A stretch of DNA of 64,000 bases from NCBI RefSeq assembly GCF_010548375.1, contig NZ_JAAGLY010000010.1, forward strand, positions 1 through 64,000, in the 5' to 3' direction. Shown here in pieces: positions 8,193-16,407 of the stretch. Positions within the stretch are counted from its first letter, which is position 1. Each line of letters begins with the position of its first letter. The position numbers and the translations under genes were made by a program. This DNA comes from Streptomyces sp. SID13726. GTDB taxonomy: Bacteria; Actinomycetota; Actinomycetes; Streptomycetales; Streptomycetaceae. A model generated the notes under the pieces. The model ran no database searches. It was not told where the DNA came from and saw only the letters and a program-made list of their open reading frames with translations.

Positions 8193-9410
8193 CTAGCGGA
8201 TCTCTGTCGGCTGAAGCGCCGTCGTGGCTGGTTGCTGCGCAGATCCCCGCGCCTCTGCGGGGCGCTTCTTGCGGCCCCAGTACTTCATTGCCGGCGTCTC
8301 CACACAGGCGTACAGGAACCAGCCCGCCAGCAGTGTCGCCGCGAACATGCCCAGCATGACCAGGACCGCCACCGGGGTGCTGTACGTCGCGTTGCCCAGT
8401 ACCGCCTGGCGGCCCCAGAAGATGACCACTCCCTGGCAGAGGTAGAAGCCGAAGGAGACGTTGCCGAGCCAGACCATGATCTTGCCGGACAGGTGGGTGC
8501 GGAGGCCGCGGACGTCCGCGTCGGCGACCGCGGCGATGGTGACGCCGAACGGGACGATGGTCGTGGCGACCATGTTGAAGGGCGCGGGGACATACGTCGC
8601 CGCCACATAGCCGGCGACGAGCAGCGCGGCCACCCACACCGCGCGGACCCGCGGCCAGCGGTTCGCGATGACGATCCGGGCGAGCAGCATGCCGAGCACG
8701 AACTCGAACATCCGGGTGGGCGGGAACGTGTAGTTGAACCAGTTCTGGGTGGGGGAGAGCGGGATGTAGGCGTTCCGCGGGGTGTCGGGCAGCAGGTACA
8801 CCGTCACCAGGCCGACGCCGACCGTCGCCGCCACGGTCGCCCCGGCCCACCACCACAGCCGCTCGGCCTTGATGCGCCGTACGCCGAGCAGCAGCAGCGG
8901 GAAGGAGAGATAGAACAGCAATTCCGCGCAGAGCGACCAGGACGGCGCGTTCACGCTCATCTGCGTGGTGAAGTCGTTGATCCATGAATTCACCAGGAAC
9001 AGATTCGGCAGCCAGGTCCGCATCGGCGTATAGGCGGACGCGAAGAGAATCATCGCCGCCGCCCACATCACCACATGGTTGGGGAAGATCTTCACGAGCC
9101 GGCGCCGCCAGTAGGCGGTGACCTTCTCCCCGGGCTTCACCGACCAGGTGATGACGAATCCGCTCAGCAGGAAGAAGAAGGAAACCCCGAGATATCCGGC
9201 CGGCAGGAAGAACTTCACCAGGCCCTGCGCCAGGTCCTGGTCGGCGAACGGATTGACGGGCCCGCTGGGGTCGACCGGCCCGATGGGCTGGAGCGAGTGG
9301 ATGAAGAACACGAGGAGCGCGGGGAAGAAGCGCATGCCTGTCAAGGACGGAAGCGGTTTCCGGGTGTGTATGTGCGGGCCGGAATCCACATCCGGCATGG
9401 TAGCGGTCAC
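8193..9410 (-). CDS. membrane acyltransferase (OafA/acyltransferase_3 family)
   Basis: 405 residues, with AGGAGAAG five bases before the start. After a short cytosolic N-terminus, LTGMRFFPALLVFFIHSLQP gives the family's first helix with the catalytic-type histidine. About ten transmembrane helices follow, including a YLGVSFFFLLSGFVITWSV motif typical of this family. Members acylate sugars, lipids or antibiotics, usually at hydroxyls. It ends only 15 bp from the end of the converging DAHP synthase gene and is divergent from the flavin oxidase operon, so it may be a tailoring O-acyltransferase of the ansamycin or an unrelated envelope enzyme. Substrate unknown. Confidence 0.8.
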   Translation of the reverse strand: MTATMPDVDSGPHIHTRKPLPSLTGMRFFPALLVFFIHSLQPIGPVDPSGPVNPFADQDLAQGLVKFFLPAGYLGVSFFFLLSGFVITWSVKPGEKVTAYWRRRLVKIFPNHVVMWAAAMILFASAYTPMRTWLPNLFLVNSWINDFTTQMSVNAPSWSLCAELLFYLSFPLLLLGVRRIKAERLWWWAGATVAATVGVGLVTVYLLPDTPRNAYIPLSPTQNWFNYTFPPTRMFEFVLGMLLARIVIANRWPRVRAVWVAALLVAGYVAATYVPAPFNMVATTIVPFGVTIAAVADADVRGLRTHLSGKIMVWLGNVSFGFYLCQGVVIFWGRQAVLGNATYSTPVAVLVMLGMFAATLLAGWFLYACVETPAMKYWGRKKRPAEARGSAQQPATTALQPTEIR

Positions 9411-9516
9411 GGTCTTCTCCTGATTCTCCCTGATGGTGAATTCGTCGCTCGGAGCCTAGACCCGGCCGTCGCCGAGGGGCACCCGTACATTCCCGCAGGG
9501 GCCGTTGACCCGTGAA

Positions 9517-9565
9517 ATCAGGGGGTGGTTAGGGGAATTCAGTGGAGCCTCGCAGCCCATAGCGT
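9517..9565 (+). promoter_or_regulatory. SARP-type direct repeat and promoter of the flavin oxidase-P450 operon
   Basis: TCAGGGG (9518-9524), 4-bp spacer, TTAGGGG (9529-9535), giving an 11-bp period; another AGGGG lies 23 bp upstream at 9497. A -10-like TAGCGT is at 9560-9565, exactly 24 nt after the repeat, and the oxidase start is 35 nt later. The arrangement closely copies the site at 5731-5779. It could also act on the divergent acyltransferase gene. Confidence 0.65.
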
Positions 9566-9599
9566 TCTCGCGTATTTAACGCGGAATACCGGAGGAAAC

Positions 9600-11102
9600 A
9601 TGCTTGATCGAAGGAACCTGCTCCGCGCCGGTGGTGTCCTCGCCGCGTCCGCGGCGACGGGCGCGGCCGCCGCCAAGTCGGCGTCCGCCGCCATCCGTGC
9701 CACCGGCTCCGCGCCCGACTGGGCGGGGCTGCGCGCGGCGCTGACCGGTGACGTGGTCCTGCCGGGCGATGCCGCGTACGAGTCCGCGAAGCAGCTGGCG
9801 ATCGGCGAGTTCGACGCGCTGCTGCCGCAGGGTGTCGTCTACGCCGAGACCGCGCAGGACGTGCAGAAGGCCGTCCGGTTCGCCGCCGACAACGGCGTCC
9901 GGCCGCGGGTGCGCAGCGGCGGCCACAACTTCCTCGGCTGGTCCTCCTCCGAGGACGGCTTCATCCTCGACGTGCGCCGGCTCAACCACGTCACCGGCGG
10001 CGGCTCGCCGACCGTGCACGTGGGCCCCGGCACCTGGAGCATCGAGGCCACCAACGCCCTCAAGGCCCACAACCAGCAGCTGGTGACCGGGACTTGCCAC
10101 GACGTGGCGGTCGGCGGCTTCCTCTCCGGCGGCGGACTCGGCTTCCAGAGCCGCGGCTTCGGCATCGGCTCCGACCGGGTCGTCTCCGCCAGGGTGGTGC
10201 TCGCCGACGGCCGTCTGGTCACCGCGAGCGACATCTCCAACCCCGACCTGTTCTGGGCGCTGCGCGGCGGTGGCGGCGGCAACTTCGGTGTCGTCGTGGA
10301 CTTCGAGGTCCGCCCGATCGAGGCCCCGCGCATGGTCTTCTACGAGCAGGTCTGGGACTGGGCCGACGCCGAGAAGTTCCTCACCGCCTGGCAGCAGTGG
10401 TACGTGAACACCCCGCGCCGCTCCAACGGCCAGGTCATCGTCATCCAGCCCGACGCCGGCTCCGGCAACCCGCCGATCGTCCTCCAGCAGGGCGCCTACT
10501 ACGGCACCAGGGACCAGGCCGACACCGGCCTCGCCGAACTCGCCGCGCTCGTGGGGGCGAAGCCGGCCACCAGCCGCGTCCTCGACCTCCCCTTCAGCGA
10601 CGGCATGCAGTACGTCTACGGCCTCGCCGAGGGCGGCTCCCACCCGCGCACCCAGTGGCAGCGCATGCGGGCCCGCCTGGTCAGCAAGCCGCTCGGCAGC
10701 TCCGGAACGGCCGCCGCCCTCAAGGCCTTCGAGGCCGACCCGCGCGCCGGCCAGACCCGCTACCTCAGTTTCATGGGCCTCGGCGGAGCCGTCGGCGACC
10801 TCGCCCCCGGCGCCACCGCCTTCGTGCACCGCAGCGCCCTCTTCCACATCGGCTACGGCGTCGCCCTGGCCAGCGCCAAGCCGGCCGCGGAGGACTCCGG
10901 TGCCGCCGTCGACTGGGCCACCAAGGGCTTCACCGTCATCGACCCGCTGTCCGACGGCGAGTCGTACATCAACTTCCCCGACAAGTACCTCGGCGGCTGG
11001 CAGCACGCCTACTACGGCTCCAACCACGACCGCCTCAAGGCGCTCAAGCGGGCCTACGACCCGTGCCGCCTCTTCGACTTCCCGCGCGCCATCGGCAACT
11101 GA
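9600..11102 (+). CDS. Tat-exported BBE-like FAD-linked oxidase
   Basis: 500 residues; the ATG at 9600 follows GGAGG with a 4-nt gap. The N-terminus (MLDRRNLLRAGGVLAASAAT) is a twin-arginine signal of RR-x-LL type, so export is expected. Next comes a PCMH-type FAD domain: VRSGGHNFLGWSS carries the histidine for 8-alpha-N FAD attachment, and TGTCHDVAVGGF carries the cysteine for the second, 6-S-cysteinyl bond, predicting bicovalent flavin. GGGLGFQSRGFG and LRGGGGGNFGVV follow, and the C-terminal BBE motif (RLKALKRAYDPCRLFDFPRA) closes it. Family members oxidise alcohols or form C-C/C-N bonds in antibiotic tailoring, for example the secreted AknOx. It heads an operon with a P450 and ferredoxin. 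An extracellular late oxidation of the ansamycin is inferred. Confidence 0.88.
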   Translation: MLDRRNLLRAGGVLAASAATGAAAAKSASAAIRATGSAPDWAGLRAALTGDVVLPGDAAYESAKQLAIGEFDALLPQGVVYAETAQDVQKAVRFAADNGVRPRVRSGGHNFLGWSSSEDGFILDVRRLNHVTGGGSPTVHVGPGTWSIEATNALKAHNQQLVTGTCHDVAVGGFLSGGGLGFQSRGFGIGSDRVVSARVVLADGRLVTASDISNPDLFWALRGGGGGNFGVVVDFEVRPIEAPRMVFYEQVWDWADAEKFLTAWQQWYVNTPRRSNGQVIVIQPDAGSGNPPIVLQQGAYYGTRDQADTGLAELAALVGAKPATSRVLDLPFSDGMQYVYGLAEGGSHPRTQWQRMRARLVSKPLGSSGTAAALKAFEADPRAGQTRYLSFMGLGGAVGDLAPGATAFVHRSALFHIGYGVALASAKPAAEDSGAAVDWATKGFTVIDPLSDGESYINFPDKYLGGWQHAYYGSNHDRLKALKRAYDPCRLFDFPRAIGN

Positions 11103-11142
11103 CGATCCATCAACTCCCCGTCACAGAAAGGGCGACCCTCCC

Positions 11143-12408
11143 ATGACGGTCACCGACGACCACGCGAACACCGAGTCCGGCCAGGCCGCCGTACCCCCGC
11201 CCGGCTGCCCCATGCACCAGGTCATGCAGTACCCCTTCGGCGAGCCCGTCGCCACCGACCTGCACGAGCGGTACGCCGAGGTGCGCGAGGAACAGGCCCT
11301 CACCCGCGTCGACATGAGCTACGGCGGCGAGGCCTGGCTCGCCACCCGGCACGCCGACATCAAGCTGGTCCTCGCCGACCCGCGCTTCAGCCGGGCCGCC
11401 ACCGTCGGCAAGGACGTGCCCCGGGTCCGCAAGGCGTTCGAGGAGCAGAACATCGTCTCCATGGACGACCCCGAGCACGCGCGGCTGCGCAAGCTCGTCG
11501 CCAAGGCGTTCACCGTGCGCCGGGTCGAGCAGATCCGCCCGCGCGCCCAGGAGATCGCCGACGAACTCCTCGACAAGCTGCTCGCGTCCACGGACAACAC
11601 CGGTGACCTGGCCGCCCAGTACGCCTGGATGCTGCCCATCACCGTGATCTGCGAGATGCTCGACGTGCCGCTGGAGGACCACTACAAGTTCCGCGGCTGG
11701 ATCGACACCTGGCTGACCATCGGCGACGAGCACACCCTTGAGGAGATGAACGAGGCACGCTTCGAGAAGCTGCCCGAGTACATGTCCGCGCTGCTCGCCA
11801 AGCGCCGCGCCGAGCCCGGCGACGACCTGCTGTCCGCGCTGGTCGCCGCCCGCGACGAGGAGGACCGGCTCAGCGAGGAGGAGCTCATCACGATGTCGAT
11901 CGCGCTCCTCGCGACCGGCCACCACACCACCGCCAACCAGCTCGCCAACCACCTGTACATCCTGCTCAGCCGCCGCGAGGAGTGGGAGCGCCTGGTCGCC
12001 GAGCCGGAGCTGCTGCCGACGGCCATCGAGGAGCTGCTGCGCGTCACCCCGCTCAGCCCCTACTCGGAGAACACCCGCATCGCCCTGGAGGACATCGAGG
12101 TCGGCGGGCAGCTGGTCAAGGCCGGCGAGGGCGTCATGGTCTTCCCCGCGGTCGCCAACCGTGACCCGAGGGTCTTCGAGCGCCCCGAGGAGCTCGACCT
12201 GACCCGCTCCCACAACCCGCACATCGCCTTCGGCCACGGCATCCACCACTGCCTGGGCGCCCCGCTGGCCCGCCTCGAACTCCAGGTCGCGCTCGGCACG
12301 CTGCTGCGCAGGCTGCCCGGTGTGGAGCTCTCGGTGCCGGCCGAGGAGGTGCCGTGGAAGCGGGACCACGTGGTGCGCGGTGTCGCCGCGCTGCCGGTGC
12401 GGTGGTGA
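11143..12408 (+). CDS. cytochrome P450 monooxygenase
   Basis: 421 residues from the ATG at 11143, 40 bp after the flavin oxidase gene. Seen are the I-helix oxygen-binding segment (LLATGHHTTANQL), the EELLR K-helix (ExxR), and the heme loop FGHGIHHCLGAPLARLE with the thiolate cysteine. Length and N-terminus (GCPMHQVMQYPFGEPVATDL) fit soluble actinomycete tailoring P450s of the CYP105/107 kind. The ferredoxin gene four bases downstream is presumably its redox partner; a ferredoxin reductase is encoded at 57912-59144. The substrate is inferred to be the ansamycin, but position and reaction are unknown. Confidence 0.92.
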   Translation: MTVTDDHANTESGQAAVPPPGCPMHQVMQYPFGEPVATDLHERYAEVREEQALTRVDMSYGGEAWLATRHADIKLVLADPRFSRAATVGKDVPRVRKAFEEQNIVSMDDPEHARLRKLVAKAFTVRRVEQIRPRAQEIADELLDKLLASTDNTGDLAAQYAWMLPITVICEMLDVPLEDHYKFRGWIDTWLTIGDEHTLEEMNEARFEKLPEYMSALLAKRRAEPGDDLLSALVAARDEEDRLSEEELITMSIALLATGHHTTANQLANHLYILLSRREEWERLVAEPELLPTAIEELLRVTPLSPYSENTRIALEDIEVGGQLVKAGEGVMVFPAVANRDPRVFERPEELDLTRSHNPHIAFGHGIHHCLGAPLARLELQVALGTLLRRLPGVELSVPAEEVPWKRDHVVRGVAALPVRW

Positions 12409-12412
12409 CGCC

Positions 12413-12634
12413 GTGAGCTGGCTGATCGAGGTCGACCGGCGCGCCTGCATGGGCGCCGGGCTGTGCAACGGCTCGCTGCCCGACCGCTTCACCCTCGTGA
12501 GCGGCAAGGCGCAGCCCGTCGAGTCCCGTATCGAGCCCGACGACGACGTGCTCGACGCCGCGGACTACTGCCCCTACCGGGCCATCAACATCATCGACCA
12601 GGCGACCGGCCAGTCCCTGGCCGCCACGGACTGA
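12413..12634 (+). CDS. [3Fe-4S]-type ferredoxin
   Basis: 73 residues from a GTG placed four bases after the P450 stop codon. The cysteines lie in CMGAGLC (residues about 16-22) and DYCPYRAI near the end, matching small Streptomyces ferredoxins that feed electrons to P450s. Close spacing suggests translational coupling. It is acidic in its central part, as usual for the family. Confidence 0.88.
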   Translation: MSWLIEVDRRACMGAGLCNGSLPDRFTLVSGKAQPVESRIEPDDDVLDAADYCPYRAINIIDQATGQSLAATD

Positions 12635-12671
12635 CCCGGCCCTCGGGGCTCGGGGCGGACAGGAGTACGGC

Positions 12672-13466
12672 GTGACGATCACGACGACGGACCGGGGGCG
12701 GCCGTCCCCGGGCGGGCCGGGGGAGGACTCGGCCGCCGACGGCCAGGAGGCGGGGCCGCGGTGGTGGCGGCGGCCCTGGGTGGGGCCGTTGGGGCTGGTG
12801 GTGGCGGTGTTCCTCGCCATGGGGATTCCGCGCTATCTCACCTTCGATCCGGCGGATTCCAAGATCCCGGCGAACCCGCAGTACCCCTGGCACTACCCGG
12901 TGCTGGTGGTGCATGTGCTGTGCGGCACCGTCGCCATCGTGACCTGCTGTCTCCAGGTGTGGCCGGCCCTGCGGCAGCGGTATCCGAAGGTGCACCGGGT
13001 GAGCGGGCGGCTGTACGTGGCCGCCGGCGTGCTGCCGGGCGGTGTCGCGGGGCTCGCGGTGGCGTACGCCAGTCCCTCGGGGCTGTCCATGCAGATGAGC
13101 ACGATGACCACGTCGGTCCTGTGGATCGGTACGGCGGTGGTGGGGCTGCGGATGGCTCGGCAGGGGCGGATCGCGGACCATCGGCGGTGGATGGTGCGGA
13201 GCTTCGCGCTGACCATGTCGATCGTGGTGAGCCGGGTGCTGGGGGTGGTGTACGACCACACGATTCTGCCGCCGCCGGGTGCCGGGGCCGATATCCCCTC
13301 GTTGATCGCCTGGGGGCAGGAGCGGGCCGGGTTGGCGTCCTGGCCCGGGTGGATTCTGCCGCTGTTGATCGCCGAGTGGTGGCTGGTGGAGCGGGAGGCT
13401 TCGGCTCGGCATCGGGCGCGGGTCCGTCGTGGCTTGTCGCGCCCACGCGGCGGAGCCGCACATTAG
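12672..13466 (+). CDS. DUF2306-like polytopic membrane protein
   Basis: 264 residues from a GTG with AGGAG six bases upstream. After about 40 polar residues there are roughly six hydrophobic helices (for example PLGLVVAVFLAMGIPRYL, VLVVHVLCGTVAIVTCCLQV, LWIGTAVVGLRMA, WPGWILPLLIAEWWLV). A conserved HRVSGRLYVAAG loop and DHRRWMVRSFAL resemble the DUF2306 family of bacterial membrane proteins. The His and Arg residues beside the helices hint at redox or cofactor function, but none is established. It is last in the oxidase-P450-ferredoxin operon, so a role in electron transfer or export of the product is possible. Confidence 0.65.
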   Translation: MTITTTDRGRPSPGGPGEDSAADGQEAGPRWWRRPWVGPLGLVVAVFLAMGIPRYLTFDPADSKIPANPQYPWHYPVLVVHVLCGTVAIVTCCLQVWPALRQRYPKVHRVSGRLYVAAGVLPGGVAGLAVAYASPSGLSMQMSTMTTSVLWIGTAVVGLRMARQGRIADHRRWMVRSFALTMSIVVSRVLGVVYDHTILPPPGAGADIPSLIAWGQERAGLASWPGWILPLLIAEWWLVEREASARHRARVRRGLSRPRGGAAH

Positions 13467-13489
13467 ATACGGCCCCGCGCCCCTGAAAG

Positions 13490-13532
13490 CCCGAAGAGGC
13501 CGTCTCCTCAAGCAGGAGGCGGCCCCTTCGGG
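13490..13532. terminator. bidirectional hairpin terminator
   Basis: CCCGAAG at 13490-13496 pairs with CTTCGGG at 13526-13532, and GGCCG and CTCCT inside pair with AGGAG and CGGCC around a CAAGC loop; two mismatches interrupt the stem. It lies between the converging DUF2306-like and Gfo/Idh genes. Confidence 0.75.
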
Positions 13533-13540
13533 TTGCCCGA

Positions 13541-14635
13541 TCAAGGCAGGATCACTCGGCTGCCCGTCTTCGCCGACCTCTTGATCGCGTCCAGCAAGTG
13601 ATGGGTGCGGGCCGCCGTCGAGAAGTCCGGGCCGGAAGAGGTGCCGGTGCGGATCGACTCGGCCAGGTCCTTGTAGACCTGGGCGACGTTGCTCACCGGG
13701 GACGGAGTGCCCAGCAGGGGGCGGTACTCCGCGGGGACCGTCAGCGGGGTCGCCGGTGTGCCGTTCGCCGTCTCGTGGGTCAGGGTGAACCGGGGTCCGA
13801 CCAGGGAGTCGTCGGAGGAGACCAGGACCAGGCGGCCCTCGCGGCCGTGGACCTCGATGCGGAAGCCGTCGCCGCGGGGGCCGCCCGTCATGAAGTGGGC
13901 CGAGCCCGTCGCGCCCGTGTCGAGGAGGCCGTTGAGGGCGATCTGGTCGGGGGAGGTGACGTCGAGCGGGGAGCCGGTCTCCTCCATCGTGATGCGGTCG
14001 ATCCTCGTCGTCAGGGTCGCCGAGACCTCGGTGAACCGGCCCACCGCGTACTGGAACATGTCCAGGGAGTGGCCGCCCACCACGGCGACGTGGTTGACGC
14101 CCTTCGTCTCGTCGAAGAGGGCCGCGTACCGCTGCGACCAGACCTCCGGAGTGGAGAGGGAGTACAGCAGGGTCGCCGACAGGACCTCGCCGATCAGCTG
14201 CTGCGCCAACAGGTCGCGCAGCAGCCGTACTTCGGGGTGGTGGCGGCTCTGGAGGCCCACCGCGTGCCGTACGCCCGCCTCCCGCGCCGCGCGGGCGAAG
14301 CGCTCGGCGGTCGGTGCGTCCAGGGCCAGCGGCCACTCGCTGTAGACGTGCTTGCCCGCGGCGATCGCCGACTCCACCAGGCCGTCCCGGGAGGGGAGTT
14401 GGACGGCGATCGTGACGAGGTCGACGTCCGGGTCTGCCATCAGGGCCGCCGCGTCGTCGTACGCCCGGTCCGCGCCCCAGACCCCGGCCGCCGCCCGCGC
14501 CGAGTCCATGGTCCTGCCGGCCACCGCCGTGATCTCGAAGTCGTCCAGCGCCGACAGGGCCGGCAGATGGATGTTGCGGCCCCACCCCCGCTCGGCGTGT
14601 GCGCCGACGACTCCCACTCGGATCCTGTCCGCCAC
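13541..14635 (-). CDS. Gfo/Idh/MocA-family oxidoreductase
   Basis: 364 residues from a GTG at 14635, preceded by AAGGGG. The N-terminal Rossmann fold reads VGVVGAHAERGWGRNIHLPA, an atypical glycine pattern, followed by VAVQLPSRDG-like and HVYSEWPLA segments; the latter occupies the place of the usual EKP motif, with W in place of K. The C-terminal domain has GVNHVAVVGGHSLDMFQYAV. The family catalyses NAD(P)-dependent redox of sugars or cyclitols. It is distinct from the RifL-like paralogue at 44112. The loss of the EKP lysine argues for altered or reduced catalysis. It lies downstream of the MFS gene, separated by a hairpin. Confidence 0.75.
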   Translation of the reverse strand: MADRIRVGVVGAHAERGWGRNIHLPALSALDDFEITAVAGRTMDSARAAAGVWGADRAYDDAAALMADPDVDLVTIAVQLPSRDGLVESAIAAGKHVYSEWPLALDAPTAERFARAAREAGVRHAVGLQSRHHPEVRLLRDLLAQQLIGEVLSATLLYSLSTPEVWSQRYAALFDETKGVNHVAVVGGHSLDMFQYAVGRFTEVSATLTTRIDRITMEETGSPLDVTSPDQIALNGLLDTGATGSAHFMTGGPRGDGFRIEVHGREGRLVLVSSDDSLVGPRFTLTHETANGTPATPLTVPAEYRPLLGTPSPVSNVAQVYKDLAESIRTGTSSGPDFSTAARTHHLLDAIKRSAKTGSRVILP

Positions 14636-14675
14636 GTCAATTCCCCTTGAGTGCTCTGAGTTTGCGTACACAAGT

Positions 14676-14712
14676 GTCGGAGCGCGACCGGTCGTCCCGG
14701 TCACGCTCCGAC
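14676..14712 (-). terminator. strong hairpin after the MFS exporter gene
   Basis: A 16-bp stem with one mismatch and a 5-nt loop: GTCGGAGCGCGACCGG at 14676-14691 pairs with CCGGTCACGCTCCGAC at 14697-14712. It lies 20 bp downstream of the MFS stop codon and before the Gfo/Idh gene in the same direction. Confidence 0.8.
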
Positions 14713-14731
14713 GGGTTGGTGAGCTGCCGGG

Positions 14732-16219
14732 TCAGATGTGTCCGACCGTGGGCGCCGCCTCCGGCGCCACCTCGGCCGCCGGTGCCCCGGCCTGCTCCGC
14801 CGCCGGCTGCTTGGCGTCCCGCAGCACGAAGAACGTCACCAGCCAGGCCACGAACACGAACCCGGACGCGCACACGAACGCCAGACTGTAGCCGTCGCGC
14901 AGCGCCTGGATCTCCGGACGGCCCTCGTCCAGCAGCGAGTTGCTGTGCGAGGTGGCCACCGTGGCGAGGACCGCGAGGCCCACCGCCGCACCGGCCTGCT
15001 GGGCGGTGTTGTTGAGACCGGAGGCCAGGCCCGCGTCCTCCGGCTGCGCGCCCGACATGGCCCGCATGATGACGGCCGGGACCGTCAGACCCATGCCGAA
15101 GCCCTGGACGACCAGGGTCGGTGCCACATGGACCCAGTAGTCGCCGTCGACCGGGGCCATGCTCAGCCACAGCAGACCGACACCGAGGAACAGCAGACCG
15201 GTCAGCAGGACCCGGCGGGTGCCGTAGCGGGCGACCAGCTTCGCCGTGAAGAACAGCGACATCGTGCCGATGACCACCGGAGCCGGCAGGAACGCGAGGC
15301 CGGTCTGCATCGAGTCGAAGCCCAGCACCCGCTGGAGGTAGAGGGCGTTGAGGAACTGGAAGCCGAAACCGGCCGAGAACACCAGCACCACCGCGATGTT
15401 GGCGCCGACGATCTCCTTGCTGCGGAAGATCCGCAGCGCCAGCAGCGGACGCTCGGCGGTGGCCTGCCGCCACACGAACCCGGCGAGCAGCGCCACCGAC
15501 ACCGCGCCGTACAGCGACAGTTCACCGGCGCTGAACTTGTCCTCGGACACCTGCGAGATGGTGAAGACGCCCAGGGACAGACCGGCCGTCACCAGGACCG
15601 CGCCGATCGCGTCCGCGCCCGCCTTCAGACCGAGACCCGGCTGCTCGGCGAGCAGCCTGAGACCGAACAGGAGGGTGACCGCGCCGATCGGCAGGTTGAT
15701 CAGGAACACCCAGTGCCAGCCGAAGGTGTCGGTGATGACACCGCCCGCGATCAGACCGAGCGCGCCGCCGCCCGCGGACACGAAGCTGTAGATGCCCATG
15801 GCCTTGGCCTGCTCGTTCGGCTCCGGGAACAGGCCGACGATCATGCCGAGCACCACCGCGGACGCCAGCGCGGCGCCGACGCCCTGGAGGAAGCGGCCGG
15901 CGATCAGCATCTCGGAGCTGCCGGCGACACCGCACACCAGGGAGGCGACGGTGAACACGATCAGACCGGTCAGGAAGACCTTCTTGGTGCCGATCAGGTC
16001 GCCGAGCCGGCCGGAGAGCAGCAGCAGTCCGGCGAAGGCGATGAGGTAGGAGTTCACCACCCAGGACAGGCCGCTCTGGGAGAAGCCGAGCCCGTTCTGG
16101 ATGGTCGGAAGAGCGACCGTGACGATCGTCCCGTCAAGGATGATCATCAGCTGCATCGCGCAGAGGATGGTGAGCGCTAGACCTCGCGGGGTGCGGGCCT
16201 GTGCTGTCGGGGGGGTCAT
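14732..16219 (-). CDS. MFS drug exporter, DHA2 (14-TM) family
   Basis: 495 residues from the ATG at 16219 (a GTG lies immediately before it). Features of EmrB/QacA-type exporters are visible: LDGTIVTVALPTIQ (motif D1 with the membrane-embedded Asp), GRLGDLIGTKKVFLTGLIVF (motif A), RFLQGVGAA (motif B), and a gapped set of about 14 hydrophobic helices. The C-terminus is alanine-rich and polar. Expected role is proton-driven efflux of the ansamycin and self-resistance. It lies 188 bp downstream of the FAD monooxygenase gene. Confidence 0.9.
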   Translation of the reverse strand: MTPPTAQARTPRGLALTILCAMQLMIILDGTIVTVALPTIQNGLGFSQSGLSWVVNSYLIAFAGLLLLSGRLGDLIGTKKVFLTGLIVFTVASLVCGVAGSSEMLIAGRFLQGVGAALASAVVLGMIVGLFPEPNEQAKAMGIYSFVSAGGGALGLIAGGVITDTFGWHWVFLINLPIGAVTLLFGLRLLAEQPGLGLKAGADAIGAVLVTAGLSLGVFTISQVSEDKFSAGELSLYGAVSVALLAGFVWRQATAERPLLALRIFRSKEIVGANIAVVLVFSAGFGFQFLNALYLQRVLGFDSMQTGLAFLPAPVVIGTMSLFFTAKLVARYGTRRVLLTGLLFLGVGLLWLSMAPVDGDYWVHVAPTLVVQGFGMGLTVPAVIMRAMSGAQPEDAGLASGLNNTAQQAGAAVGLAVLATVATSHSNSLLDEGRPEIQALRDGYSLAFVCASGFVFVAWLVTFFVLRDAKQPAAEQAGAPAAEVAPEAAPTVGHI

Positions 16220-16407
16220 CACTCACTTCTTTCGTCGTCACATCGTGTTCGGGTCTCGGACTGTGCGCTCGCTGCCGACGCCAGGTCTTCGCGCCCGCGC
16301 GTGGATCAAGTACGCCACGCCGGTGGCCACCGACCGGCAACCGAGCGGTAATCGTGCAGGTGGGAAGGGGTGTGGGGGTGTTCTCGCGGGTCCTCCCCGA
16401 GGTCGTT

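Noticed and set aside
13541..14635. Assigning this oxidoreductase as the RifL of the AHBA pathway
   Set aside because: The protein at 44112-45290 has the intact EKP motif and overlaps the AHBA synthase gene in the conserved K-L-M order.
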